In this document: piece after piece, positions 53,368-61,463 of the stretch | Layout: every line of letters begins with the position of its first letter | Numbering within the stretch: position 1 is the first letter of the stretch | Origin: JABSQH01 sp965230015 | GTDB taxonomy: Bacteria > Actinomycetota > Acidimicrobiia > Acidimicrobiales > Ilumatobacteraceae | DNA length: 64,000 bases | Direction: 5' to 3' | Assembly: GCA_965230015.1 (NCBI GenBank) | Contig: CBDDKF010000002.1 | Coordinates: 372,001-436,000, forward strand | Notes under the pieces: model-generated | Database searches by the model: none | The model's input: only the letters and a program-made list of their open reading frames with translations | Told to the model about the DNA's origin: nothing | Made by a program: the position numbers and the translations under genes

Positions 53368-54774
53368 TCACCAGTTGGTGGCGAGTTCGTCGTGGCGGGC
53401 GGCGAGCCGGATGGCCTCGGCCGAGTCGACATGACCGTGGGCTTCGATCTCCGCCAGGTGGCGACGGATCGCTGCGGCGACGGTCGAGCGAACCCGTTCG
53501 CGCGTCGGGGCCGTCCAATCGTCGTAGCGGTCCTCCGGGAGGAACTCGCCGGTGTCGAGTTCGATGATGCGCTGGGCGTCGTCGGTGCTCAGTAGCTCGT
53601 CGAGGTCGCTCGTCACCAGCGACCGGTCGAGGGCGATCGTGTCGCGATCGGCGATCACGCCGCCGCCGAGCACGCGCCGCACGTGCGAGAGCTGCACCGA
53701 CAGTCGTGCGCCGAGTCGGGCTCGGTCGAGCTCGTCGGGCCAGAGGATGTCGAACAGTTCGTCTCGAGTCACCGGCCATCCACGCGCCTCCACCAATCGC
53801 TTGAGCAACGTACGGGCCCGGCGCGACCCCCACTCGCCGGTCTCCACCTCGCGTCCGTCGACAGTCACGGCGAACCGTCCGAGCGTCGTGACGTGCCGGA
53901 CGCCCGACGGCGCCGCGTCGGGCCTCGACCGCGCCTGCACGGTGCCGGTGACCCAGCGCTCCATCGGCTCCATCCACGACTCGACGTCGCCGAGGAATGA
54001 GTAGTGGTCGGACCCGGCCAGTTCGACGAACGTCGCGTCCTTCGCGAGCGCAGCGAGTTCGCGGCCGAGCCGGATCGGCATCGCGACATCGCCGGTGCGG
54101 TGCATCACCAGCATGGGCGCCTCGATCTCGCCCACGACGTCGGTGGCGTCCATGTCGATCATCTGGATCATCAGGTCGCGCAGCGAGTCGTAGCTCGCGG
54201 CGAGCCGCTCATAACGAGGCCACCAGGCCCGGAATTCGTCGTCCTCGATCTGCGACGGAGCGAAGATCTCGATCGAACGCGACTCTGGCGTGCCCCACTT
54301 GCGGGCGAAGTCGGTGCGCGCCGCGACTTGTTGTGCCCTGACCTCGGGCGTCAAGTCTTCGGGAGCGAAGAGACATGCTGCCGATCCGACGAAGATGAGG
54401 CTGGCCACGCGGTGCGGATACGCAGCCGCGAAGAGCAGCGTGGCGATGCCGCCCTCCGACTGGGCGTAGAGGTGCGCGCGCTCGACCCCGGCGGCGTCCA
54501 TCACCGCCCGGATCTCGTCGACGCGGTCGTCGACGTGCGACACGCGCACAGTCCGATCGGAGCTGCCCGTGCCGCGCTTGTCGTAGTGGAGGAATCGACT
54601 GAACGAGCCGAAGCGCTCGAACATCGCCCGTATCCCGGGCCACTCCCACGCGATCTCGATGTTCTGCGCCGCAGGCGGCACGGCCACCACATTCGGACCG
54701 TCGCCCCACTGCTGGTAGGCGATCCGGACCCCGCCGCGAGCTTCCGCGAACTCAATCGGCGGGACGTCAGACAC
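53368..54774 (-). CDS. Alpha/beta-hydrolase fused to a SARP-type DNA-binding domain
   Basis: 468 residues from GTG 54774. Residues 1-285 form an alpha/beta-hydrolase with apparent triad Ser106 (AQSEGG), Asp229 (HRTGDVAMP) and His257 (GSDHYSF). Residues 290-390 form a winged-helix domain (VTTLGRFAVTVDGREV, RRARTLLKRLVEARGWPVTR, LSVQLSHVRRVLGG) followed by a short BTAD-like segment to the C-terminus. The order enzyme then DNA-binding domain suggests a sensor that binds or turns over a small ester or lactone. Divergent from the cupin gene; a heptamer direct repeat lies between. Confidence 0.75.
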   Translation of the reverse strand: MSDVPPIEFAEARGGVRIAYQQWGDGPNVVAVPPAAQNIEIAWEWPGIRAMFERFGSFSRFLHYDKRGTGSSDRTVRVSHVDDRVDEIRAVMDAAGVERAHLYAQSEGGIATLLFAAAYPHRVASLIFVGSAACLFAPEDLTPEVRAQQVAARTDFARKWGTPESRSIEIFAPSQIEDDEFRAWWPRYERLAASYDSLRDLMIQMIDMDATDVVGEIEAPMLVMHRTGDVAMPIRLGRELAALAKDATFVELAGSDHYSFLGDVESWMEPMERWVTGTVQARSRPDAAPSGVRHVTTLGRFAVTVDGREVETGEWGSRRARTLLKRLVEARGWPVTRDELFDILWPDELDRARLGARLSVQLSHVRRVLGGGVIADRDTIALDRSLVTSDLDELLSTDDAQRIIELDTGEFLPEDRYDDWTAPTRERVRSTVAAAIRRHLAEIEAHGHVDSAEAIRLAARHDELATNW

Positions 54775-54800
54775 GGACGCGATCGTAGGTCGCGGGCCGA

Positions 54801-54818
54801 TCGAAAGGGTTCCGAAAG
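54801..54818. promoter_or_regulatory. SARP-like heptamer direct repeat
   Basis: TCGAAAG-ggtt-CCGAAAG, two heptamers 11 bp apart (start to start), as in classic SARP binding sites. Located in the 66-bp divergent region, 23 bp before the cupin ATG and 27 bp before the fusion gene start. Confidence 0.55.
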
Positions 54819-54840
54819 CGGGCCGTGGCTCCATAGGCAC

Positions 54841-55353
54841 ATGACCTCGACGACATTGCCCAGCACGACCGCTCCCTACGTCCTCCTCTCGGGCGAGGGC
54901 GAGCACCGCCACTTCCTGAACCACCTCGCGACGACCAAGGTCGATCCCGGTGACGAGGGATCGATGACCGTCGTCGAGTTCGAGGCGCCGCGTGGCTTCG
55001 GTCCACCACTCCATGTCCACGACCACGAGGACGAGGTGATGGTGGTCCTCGACGGCGAGATCGCCTTCCGCTCCGGTGACGACGAGCGCGTCGGCCAGGC
55101 GGGCTCGACCGTGTACCTACCGCACGGGGTGCCGCACACGTTCCAGGTGTTGTCGGAATCGGCTCGGTTCACCACGATCGCCGCCCGGCTCGTGGGTACT
55201 CCGGCGTTCGGCAGCTTCGTCGCCGAACTCGGTGAAGAGATCGACGGCACCGACCTCCCAGCACCGATCGAGATCGATCCCGCCGCGGTCGCCGAGGCCG
55301 GCAGCCGTCACGGCATCACCATCCTCGGGCCGCCCCCAGCCCCGCTCGACTGA
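54841..55353 (+). CDS. Cupin-domain protein
   Basis: 170 residues with one cupin barrel: metal motif GPPLHVHDHEDEVMVVLDGEI (HxHxxxxE pattern) and second motif PHGVPHTFQVL. Short C-terminal helix region. Could be a dioxygenase, isomerase or a small-molecule binding protein; no distinguishing residue. ATG 54841. Divergent from the hydrolase-SARP fusion, which may control it. Confidence 0.75.
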   Translation: MTSTTLPSTTAPYVLLSGEGEHRHFLNHLATTKVDPGDEGSMTVVEFEAPRGFGPPLHVHDHEDEVMVVLDGEIAFRSGDDERVGQAGSTVYLPHGVPHTFQVLSESARFTTIAARLVGTPAFGSFVAELGEEIDGTDLPAPIEIDPAAVAEAGSRHGITILGPPPAPLD

Positions 55354-55383
55354 GGCGCCGACGAGCGGCGATCGTTATCGGGC

Positions 55384-55406
55384 GGGGCCACACTCGTATA
55401 GGCCCC
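55384..55406. terminator. Small hairpin between cupin and MIP genes
   Basis: GGGGCC-11-base loop-GGCCCC between convergent genes. Weak stem without T-run; possible terminator. Confidence 0.3.
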
Positions 55407-55464
55407 TCTGCGCTCGGGCCGCCGACACCCTCAGGAGGGAATCTGACCTCGATGCAAACGCATG

Positions 55465-56250
55465 TCAGGAGTCGCCGGACGGCGGCGCGTCCGAACTGAA
55501 CAACACGCGGATCAGCCCGAACGCGACCAGCGCCCCGATCAGCTGCATGATCACGAATGCAGCCACCGATCCGGGCGCGATGCCCGTGAAGGTGTCGGAG
55601 AACATCCGGTTGATCGTGACCATCGGGTTGGCGAAGCTCGTCGACGAGGTGAAGAAGATCGCCCCGCCGATCCAGACGCCCACGGCGACGGCCACGACGT
55701 AGGCCTTGCCGTAGCGCACGGCGCCGTGGATCACCAGCAGCAGACCGATCGTGGCGATGACTTCCGAGAACAGCAGCGGACCTCCGCTGCGCTGTTGCTC
55801 AGACATCGTGATCAGGCCGCCGCCGGTCTCGTCCCAGAACATGATGTTGGCGGCCATCACCCCGACGAATCCGCCGCCGACCTGGGCCACGACGTACCAC
55901 GCCGCCTCCCGGGTCGTCATATCGCCCATCAAACGGTCCACGAGCGTCACGGCAGGGTTGAAGTGCGCGCCCGAGACGCTCGCAAACATGATGATCAACC
56001 CGATCAGCGCGGCAGCGACCGCGGCGGCGTTCTGCAGCAGCTGCAACCCAACATCGTTGGGCGACAGCGTCTCGGCCATGATCCCGGCGCCGACGATGGC
56101 CATCACGAGGAACGCACTGCCGACCGCTTCGGCGGTGAGCCGTGCGCCGAGCGGGACGATCGGATGGCTGAGTTCGATCGGTGCCGAGTCGTTCGCCGCC
56201 ATCTCGGCGGGAACGTGCATCGATGGAGCGGCGTCGTCGATGACGCTCAT
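55465..56250 (-). CDS. MIP/aquaporin-family channel with altered second NPA box
   Basis: 261 residues, six membrane helices. First half contains the NPA box GAHFNPAVTL; the second half has SFANPMVTI, so NPA is replaced by NPM. The acidic N-terminal 30 residues are cytoplasmic. A water, glycerol or metalloid (arsenite) channel is possible; the altered second box usually shifts selectivity. ATG 56250. No arsenic genes next to it. Confidence 0.8.
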   Translation of the reverse strand: MSVIDDAAPSMHVPAEMAANDSAPIELSHPIVPLGARLTAEAVGSAFLVMAIVGAGIMAETLSPNDVGLQLLQNAAAVAAALIGLIIMFASVSGAHFNPAVTLVDRLMGDMTTREAAWYVVAQVGGGFVGVMAANIMFWDETGGGLITMSEQQRSGGPLLFSEVIATIGLLLVIHGAVRYGKAYVVAVAVGVWIGGAIFFTSSTSFANPMVTINRMFSDTFTGIAPGSVAAFVIMQLIGALVAFGLIRVLFSSDAPPSGDS

Positions 56251-56485
56251 GAAGAACCTGCTCTGCGTTCGGTACCGAGCACGTCGGTAGCGGGATGGAT
56301 TGGGCAGAGCACCGATTCAGCGACGTGCGTCGACGGGCGGTGCTCCATGTGCCTGGTGTACGCACCCCGACCTGAACGTCGCTTGTGCGCGACCCGAGCG
56401 CTCGCCGAGACCGATCACCGCCCGCGGCGAGGATCAGGACGACCAGCACTGCCGATCATCCCGAGGGCGACCTTCGTGGGCGCCG

Positions 56486-56782
56486 TCACCAGGGCGAGCC
56501 GTACCGCCGTGACCGGTCAGCTCGGGCGCGCGACCGCAACGGCGGAGCCTCGAACACTCCGGTCGCGACGACCTCGCCGTGCGCACGCAGCACCACCGTC
56601 GCCGGACCGGCGAGGATCGCAACAAGGCACCGGTGCCCCGGCGAGATGAAGTCGCGATCAGGCGAGACGGCTGGCCGCCCCTCCCCCGCGATGTCGATCG
56701 TCAAGCCGTCGACGGCGACATCGGACACGGCAAACACGTTGCCGGAAGGAGTCAGCGGCAGCAGTTCGACCACGACCGCCAT
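56486..56782 (-). CDS. Small hypothetical protein
   Basis: 98 codons, strand-rich (MAVVVELLPLTPSGNVFAVS, VDGLTIDIAGEG, CLVAILAGPATVVLRAHGEV) with a basic C-terminus. No recognised family; coding nature moderately supported by amino-acid pattern only. Lies just outside the tRNA-bounded island, 96 bp from its left repeat. Confidence 0.4.
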   Translation of the reverse strand: MAVVVELLPLTPSGNVFAVSDVAVDGLTIDIAGEGRPAVSPDRDFISPGHRCLVAILAGPATVVLRAHGEVVATGVFEAPPLRSRARADRSRRYGSPW

Positions 56783-56878
56783 GATGGCCGCAGGCTGTCA
56801 TGCCGGGCTCACGAAGAGAAGCCACCTACTGGAGACGACCTGCCATCGGATCGCTCTCCGAGCGTTGGGCTCCAGAAT

Positions 56879-56921
56879 GTGGGCGCAGACGGGCTCGAAC
56901 CCCCGACATCTTCCTTGCAAG
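56879..56921 (-). repeat. Attachment-site-like copy of the tRNA-Val 3' half
   Basis: 43 bases matching 59492-59534 (the tRNA-Val 3' half plus one base) at 39 positions, with a 21-base identical core at 56897-56917. Begins at the anticodon loop and ends at the acceptor 3' end, the usual segment used by tyrosine integrases. The missing 5' half and T-stem mismatch exclude a working tRNA. Confidence 0.6.
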
Positions 56922-57456
56922 CGAACTCCAGCAGTTCTCTGACTAGGCGCGATAGACCATCCACCAGGCGCTTCGCCCGGCTTGCGCAGTCGTGCCGGTG
57001 TGTCGGTCAGCCCGGTTGGCGACTCGACCCCGACGGCACCAACCCGCACAGAGAAGTCCCGGATATCGATCCCGATCGAGTCATCGTGTGTCTAACGCTG
57101 GCGTGGGAAGGGACCCTGCCGCCCGATGACCGCGCCATCCTCGAGTCGGCGGTTGGCGGCGTGCACATCAGGGGAATCGAGACTGCCGTCGGAGACGAAG
57201 ACGTATTCGCACCGATCCCCCGGACCGGTGGAGCGCGGAGAGGGGAACGAAGGTGCATCCCGCTTGACGCCGCTCTCACTTACGTCAACATCAGAGTCTT
57301 CCGGAAGTGTGTGTTTCGAGGGACCGCCGGAGAGCGAGTGGGATCCGTCGTGGCGCGCCTACGCGGTTGAGGAAGCCTTCGTCCGCATACCTCCGGCGGG
57401 TTGATCCTTCCCGCACTTGAGGGCGGCCGCGACCAGGCAAGCTATGGTCGAGGTGC
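56922..57456. other. Island left end without a clear gene
   Basis: 535 bp. Open frames exist on both strands, but none has a recognisable domain, ribosome binding site or convincing composition. A short inverted repeat (GAACT/AGTTC, 56923-56937) lies next to the att-like repeat. Probably remnant DNA of the island. Confidence 0.4.
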
Positions 57457-58173
57457 TTGACGGCCCCACCCGGCGACCTCGCTGAGCTCCGTTCGAAGCT
57501 GCTTGCAATGCTCGACGAGATCGAGCACGAGATCATGCACGCTCAGGTACACAAGCAGGTGTACTGCGCTTTACGAGATGAGATCGTCGCCCGGCGGCCG
57601 GGCACGGACGCAACGTTCCTCAACTCGTACTCATACCTGTACGCCCGCGGGCAGATCATGATGATTCGAAGGCTCGCAGACAACAGCCGTGACAAGCCCC
57701 AATCGCTCTGGTGGCTCATCGAACGAACCAGGAATAACCCCAACCTCGCCAGTCGTCAAGCGCTAACGGACCTAGTCCGCGAGCAGCATCCTGACGATCC
57801 GTTCTTCGCCAACGACGCCAACCGCGTGTTTACTGAGCACTTTGGCGACGGGGAGCTTCCGTCGGACGAGGCGCTCGAGAGCATGCAGCGACAGTTGTTG
57901 TCTCAGCTCGAGGCGGTCATCGAATTCGCTGACCGCCACGTTGCGCATCGGGACCCTCGCGGAGCGAGGCAGTCCGTGACCTATGGCGAGATCCACGCAG
58001 CGATAGACCACGTAGCGGCCGTAGCGAATCGGTTGAACATGCTGCTGAGGAACAGGGCGGTCATGTTCGAAGACGTGATCTTCCAGGGCGATTGGCAAGC
58101 CGTCTTCCGACCAACCCTCTTCCCCATCGATCCCATGGTGTACGCCTTTCCGGACGAGGAGGGGTACACGTAG
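57457..58173 (+). CDS. AbiU2/HEPN-like protein
   Basis: 238 residues from TTG 57457 (GAGG close upstream). All-helical. SYSYLYARGQIMMIRRLAD at about 58-75 and a DRHVAHRD motif at 159-166 resemble the AbiU2-like HEPN group associated with abortive infection; the R-xxx-H spacing is close to, but not the classic, HEPN RNase motif. Lies alone at the left of the island, convergent with the Mrr-like fragment. Function as an antiphage effector is inference; could also be a plain hypothetical. Confidence 0.5.
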   Translation: MTAPPGDLAELRSKLLAMLDEIEHEIMHAQVHKQVYCALRDEIVARRPGTDATFLNSYSYLYARGQIMMIRRLADNSRDKPQSLWWLIERTRNNPNLASRQALTDLVREQHPDDPFFANDANRVFTEHFGDGELPSDEALESMQRQLLSQLEAVIEFADRHVAHRDPRGARQSVTYGEIHAAIDHVAAVANRLNMLLRNRAVMFEDVIFQGDWQAVFRPTLFPIDPMVYAFPDEEGYT

Positions 58174-58201
58174 CGCGCTCTCGACCAGACAGCGCGTCGG
58201 A

Positions 58202-58372
58202 CTAGGGGCCGGCCGCCGGCACCATCGCTGGCTCCAAACCGCCTTCTCGTCGGACTACTTCATCGCTGATCTCACCAATCGTCGCGAATCCGCCGAGATC
58301 GCGTAGCGCCTCCACAGTGGGCCACATCAGCTCGAACTGCGTCGGCACGCCATCGGTAGTTAGTGCGCTCAC
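58202..58372 (-). pseudogene. Truncated Mrr-like N-terminal fragment
   Basis: 56 codons from GTG 58372. FELMWPTVEALRDLGGFATI and EISDEVVRREGGLEP match the N-terminal winged-helix of Mrr restriction endonucleases, where it is normally followed by a nuclease domain. Here the frame ends at 58202 and no nuclease domain follows, so it is probably a remnant. Located 43 bp downstream of the membrane coiled-coil gene. Confidence 0.5.
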
Positions 58373-58415
58373 GGGCGACACGGTAGATCGCGGCGTGGGT
58401 CCGTCCTGCCGTCCC

Positions 58416-59327
58416 TCAGTCTTCGCCGTCGTTCTCGGAAGCCTCGGCAGTGAGCGCATCTACGATTCGTGCGTTGGATGTGTCTTGGCCATCAGACGGT
58501 GCACGCAAGTGGACACTTCCGTCATCATTGATGATCAACCGGTCGCTCGACATTGCGTTGAGGTCAGATAGGTCGATCGATGACAAGTTCGCATTGGCCC
58601 AATCGATCGTCGGCGTGTAACTCGTCACGCTGTTGCTGCCAATGGTCAGTCCACCGAGCGACAGGCCTTTCGTTCGCATCTGAGAGTCGAGGCGGTCGAC
58701 TTCAGCACGAAGCTTGTCGATCTGCTGACTGGCATCCTCGGACGTCGCCCTGACGGCTCTCAGCTCTCGTGACCGCTGATCTCGCTCGTCACGAAGCAGA
58801 AGCAGCTCCTGGTACGTCCTTGAGTCTGCTGGAAGCAACTCGTCCCAGTCCGAGATCGCGTCCTCAAGCTGTCCTGAGTGCTCTCGAACAAGTAGCCGGA
58901 TGCTCTCTAGCCACTCGACGACCGTTTCTGAGCCGACCGTGTCCAACTTCTCGGCGCGTTGCTCGCGCACAGCAATGGTCTCCATCAGTCTTGACACCGA
59001 CTGGTTCAGCTGGGCCACACGCCGCCAAGCCGGTCGCGCCAAGGATTGATACTCGGACCGCGCCTGACGCCGAGAGAAGTACGACGAGATCAGCATCGAC
59101 GCTAGGACGGTGAACACCGCGACAACCACAGTGAAGAGGAGGCTCTCCCGGTCAGTGAGCGGATCGTCGTCCGAGGTACTCAGGATGACCATTGCGGCGA
59201 CCACGACCGCGACCACGCCAAGCGCGACTCCGACCCACAGCTGCCACGACGTCCACCACTTGTCGTCGTTCCTGAGGAACTCGTCGTCATCGTTTTCGAC
59301 AGACTTCGTCTTCGAGTCGTGCGCCAT
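58416..59327 (-). CDS. Two-helix membrane coiled-coil protein of the island
   Basis: 303 residues from ATG 59327. Acidic/basic start, membrane helices at about 29-50 and 62-83, then a predicted coiled coil from 95 to 220 (QLNQSVSRLMETIAVREQRA, RDERDQRSRELRAVRATSED, IDKLRAEVDRLDSQM). Ends in a polar Asp/Ser-rich tail. No enzymatic motif. Upstream of the Mrr-like fragment, so perhaps the sensor or anchor of a former two-gene defence module (inference). Family not recognised. Confidence 0.6.
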   Translation of the reverse strand: MAHDSKTKSVENDDDEFLRNDDKWWTSWQLWVGVALGVVAVVVAAMVILSTSDDDPLTDRESLLFTVVVAVFTVLASMLISSYFSRRQARSEYQSLARPAWRRVAQLNQSVSRLMETIAVREQRAEKLDTVGSETVVEWLESIRLLVREHSGQLEDAISDWDELLPADSRTYQELLLLRDERDQRSRELRAVRATSEDASQQIDKLRAEVDRLDSQMRTKGLSLGGLTIGSNSVTSYTPTIDWANANLSSIDLSDLNAMSSDRLIINDDGSVHLRAPSDGQDTSNARIVDALTAEASENDGED

Positions 59328-59492
59328 CCCGCTCCATCCCAGCCCAGCTCGTGCGATACGCGCTCGACGCTAGTCCCCGGACATCGACACCGGCCCGGAT
59401 CGCGTTCAGCGTTGGGCCGAGTCGGCACTTCATAGAGCCACCTTGAGATCGGCCGGCTCCCCAGATTCGGTGCATCTATCCTGGTAGAAGGG

Positions 59493-59566
59493 TGGGCGCA
59501 GAGGGACTTGAACCCCCGACATCTTCCTTGTAAGGGAAGCGCTCTAGCCAACTGAGCTATGCGCCC
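59493..59566 (-). tRNA. tRNA-Val (anticodon TAC)
   Basis: Complete cloverleaf: acceptor GGGCGCA/TGCGCCC, D stem GCTC/GAGC, anticodon stem CTTCC/GGAAG around loop CTTACAA (anticodon TAC), T arm GGGGG TTCAAGT CCCTC. Discriminator A; CCA is not encoded. Its 3' half is duplicated at 56879-56921. Confidence 0.95.
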
Positions 59567-59693
59567 GAATGGGACCGCCCGATGCTACCGGGCGTTGGGC
59601 TGCACCTCCTGTGTGGCGGAGCGCAACGAACGATGGGCTGTCCAACCTTGTGCGATGACTCATCATCGTGCAACGCACGCGACCATTGACCGC

Positions 59694-60548
59694 ATGACCG
59701 CGATCGAGATGATCATCGACCCGCGCACCGCCAAGGTCGGCAGCGGCACTGTTCAGCGGGTCCTTCCCTTCCGTCAGCGGCGGATGGTCGGCCCATTCAT
59801 TTTCGCCGACCTCATCGGACCGGAAACGATGCCGGCAGGCACCGGGACCGATGTCGATGCGCATCCACACATCGGGCTATCGACGTTGAGCTACTTGCTC
59901 GCCGGACGGATGGTGCACCGCGACTCGACCGGTGCGGTGTCGACGATCGAACCCGGCGCCGTCAACTGGATGACCGCCGGCAATGGCGTCACACACACCG
60001 AACGCAGCCCCGACGAAGACCGCTCACGCGATCGCGAGATGTTCGGGCTGCAGCTGTGGGTGGCACTTCCCAACGACACAGAGAACACCGCGCCGACGTT
60101 CGAGCACACGCCAGCCGACCAGTTCGAGCCGCTGCGCGACGGAGCGGTGCGCGTCGTCGCCGGCACCGGGTGGGGATCGGAATCGCCCGTCGGTGTGTCG
60201 TCGCCGCTCGTCCTCGCCGAGCTGCGCATCGAGCCCGGTCGACCGCTCCGCATCGACGCCACCCACCCGGAGCGCGGCGTCCTCGCGCTGGAGGGCGAGC
60301 TGACGCTCGGCGGCACAACGCTCGCACCGGGGCAACTCGCCGTGCTGGAAGCTGGCACCACTCCCTCGCTCACTGGACGCGGGCGGGCGATGCTGCTCGG
60401 CGGCGAGCCGGTCGGAAAGCGATTCATCTGGTGGAACTTCGTGCACAGCGATCGCGAGCGCATCGAACAAGCGAAGAGCGACTGGACCAACCAGCGGTTC
60501 CCCACCGTGCCCGGCGACCACGACCCGTGGGTGCCATTGCCCGGCTAG
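59694..60548 (+). CDS. Pirin-family protein
   Basis: 284 residues from ATG 59694. Bicupin pirin fold: RMVGPFIFADLIGPETM, the metal-binding HPHIGLSTLSYLLAG and NWMTAGNGVTHTERSP, then FGLQLWVALPN. C-terminal cupin half with ERGVLALEGELTLGG and ends FVHSDRERIEQAKSDW. Family members act as redox-sensitive transcription cofactors or quercetinases; here unknown. Convergent with the SDR gene across twin hairpins. A start at 59655 is possible but less likely. Confidence 0.85.
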   Translation: MTAIEMIIDPRTAKVGSGTVQRVLPFRQRRMVGPFIFADLIGPETMPAGTGTDVDAHPHIGLSTLSYLLAGRMVHRDSTGAVSTIEPGAVNWMTAGNGVTHTERSPDEDRSRDREMFGLQLWVALPNDTENTAPTFEHTPADQFEPLRDGAVRVVAGTGWGSESPVGVSSPLVLAELRIEPGRPLRIDATHPERGVLALEGELTLGGTTLAPGQLAVLEAGTTPSLTGRGRAMLLGGEPVGKRFIWWNFVHSDRERIEQAKSDWTNQRFPTVPGDHDPWVPLPG

Positions 60549-60557
60549 ATCCACCCG

Positions 60558-60662
60558 TCGGTGAGCGAACGCGCCGTTAGGGCGCGCACACACTCACCGA
60601 CCGCTCGATCACACCCGCGCCGGTGAGGGAACGCGCCGTGAGGGCGCGTTCTGGCTCACCGA
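60558..60662. terminator. Two tandem hairpin elements between pirin and SDR
   Basis: Two related units, 60558-60600 and 60620-60662. Each has outer stem CGGTGAG/CTCACCG and inner stem CGCGCC/GGCGCG. They lie between convergent genes and are similar to each other over most of their length, like a REP-type pair or double terminator. Confidence 0.6.
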
Positions 60663-60669
60663 GTCGCGG

Positions 60670-61419
60670 CTACAGGCCGCCGGCGACGATGATCGTCTGA
60701 CCGGTCACCCAGCTGCCCGCGTCGCTCGCCAGATACACCGCCGTTGACCCCATGTCGTCGGGCGTGCCGAGACGGCGCAGCGGAATCCGCTTCTGGGCCA
60801 TCTTCTCCAACGCCTCCTCGTCGGTGTTGAGCGCCGTCATCATCACCTCGGTCGGCACGAATCCCGGCGAGATGCCGTTGACCCGGATCGACGGCGCAAG
60901 TTCCAGCGACAGCGTCTTGGTCAGCGAGTTCACCCCCGCCTTGGCGGCGGCGTAGTGACCACTGCCCGGCACACCGCGGTCGCCCGCCGGCGATGAAATG
61001 TTGATGATCGCTCCCCCGTCGCCCATCCGCTCGGCGGCGATCATCGATGCCTTCCACACCGCAGTGAGGTTGAGACTGAGGCACGCGTCCCAGTCGTCGT
61101 CGGAGAGGTCGGCGAGCGGTGACTGCACAGGAGAACCGCCGGCGTTGTTGACCCACACGTGCAGCCCGCCGAACTCGGACAGCGCCGCCTCGGCCAGGGC
61201 GACCAGCGCAGCGCGATCGGTCACGTCGGTCGGCACCGCGATCGCGCGACCGCCCGAGGCCGTGATCTCGTCGGCCACCCGCCGAATCCGGTCGACGGAT
61301 CGCGCCGCCACCACCACGGCTGCGCCGGCCTCGGCGAAGTTCTTGGCGATGCCCTCTCCGATGCCCTGTCCACCGCCAGTCACCACGGCGACGCGCCCGG
61401 TCAAGTCGAATGCATCCAT
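60670..61419 (-). CDS. Short-chain dehydrogenase/reductase
   Basis: 249-residue SDR. TGGGQGIGEGIA cofactor motif at about 13-24, NNAGGSP, catalytic Ser in INISSPAGDRG, YAAAK (Tyr-xxx-Lys) and SPGFVPTEVM. Ends SWVTGQTIIVAGGL, typical of the FabG/glucose-dehydrogenase group. Excellent ribosome binding site (AAGGAG) 6 bases before ATG 61419. Follows the LLM oxidoreductase by 44 bp, probably co-transcribed. Confidence 0.85.
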   Translation of the reverse strand: MDAFDLTGRVAVVTGGGQGIGEGIAKNFAEAGAAVVVAARSVDRIRRVADEITASGGRAIAVPTDVTDRAALVALAEAALSEFGGLHVWVNNAGGSPVQSPLADLSDDDWDACLSLNLTAVWKASMIAAERMGDGGAIINISSPAGDRGVPGSGHYAAAKAGVNSLTKTLSLELAPSIRVNGISPGFVPTEVMMTALNTDEEALEKMAQKRIPLRRLGTPDDMGSTAVYLASDAGSWVTGQTIIVAGGL

Positions 61420-61463
61420 TACTGCTCCTTCATTCAGCGCAACATGCTCGTCGTCGATGCCGG

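Larger units (their letters stand above)
56879..59534. mobile_element. Small tRNA-Val-associated island (integrase-less remnant)
   Basis: About 2.6 kb lying between the 3' end of tRNA-Val and a degraded 43-bp copy of that tRNA's 3' half in the same orientation (attachment-site layout). Contents: an AbiU2-like gene, a fragment resembling the Mrr N-terminus and a membrane coiled-coil protein. No integrase or transposase is left. Genes and gaps look less GC-uniform than the flanks. Reading as an integrated defence-type island is inference from architecture. Confidence 0.55.

Noticed and set aside
56879..56921. A second tRNA gene
   Set aside because: Only the 3' half is present, the T-stem is mismatched and no D arm or 5' acceptor strand exists.
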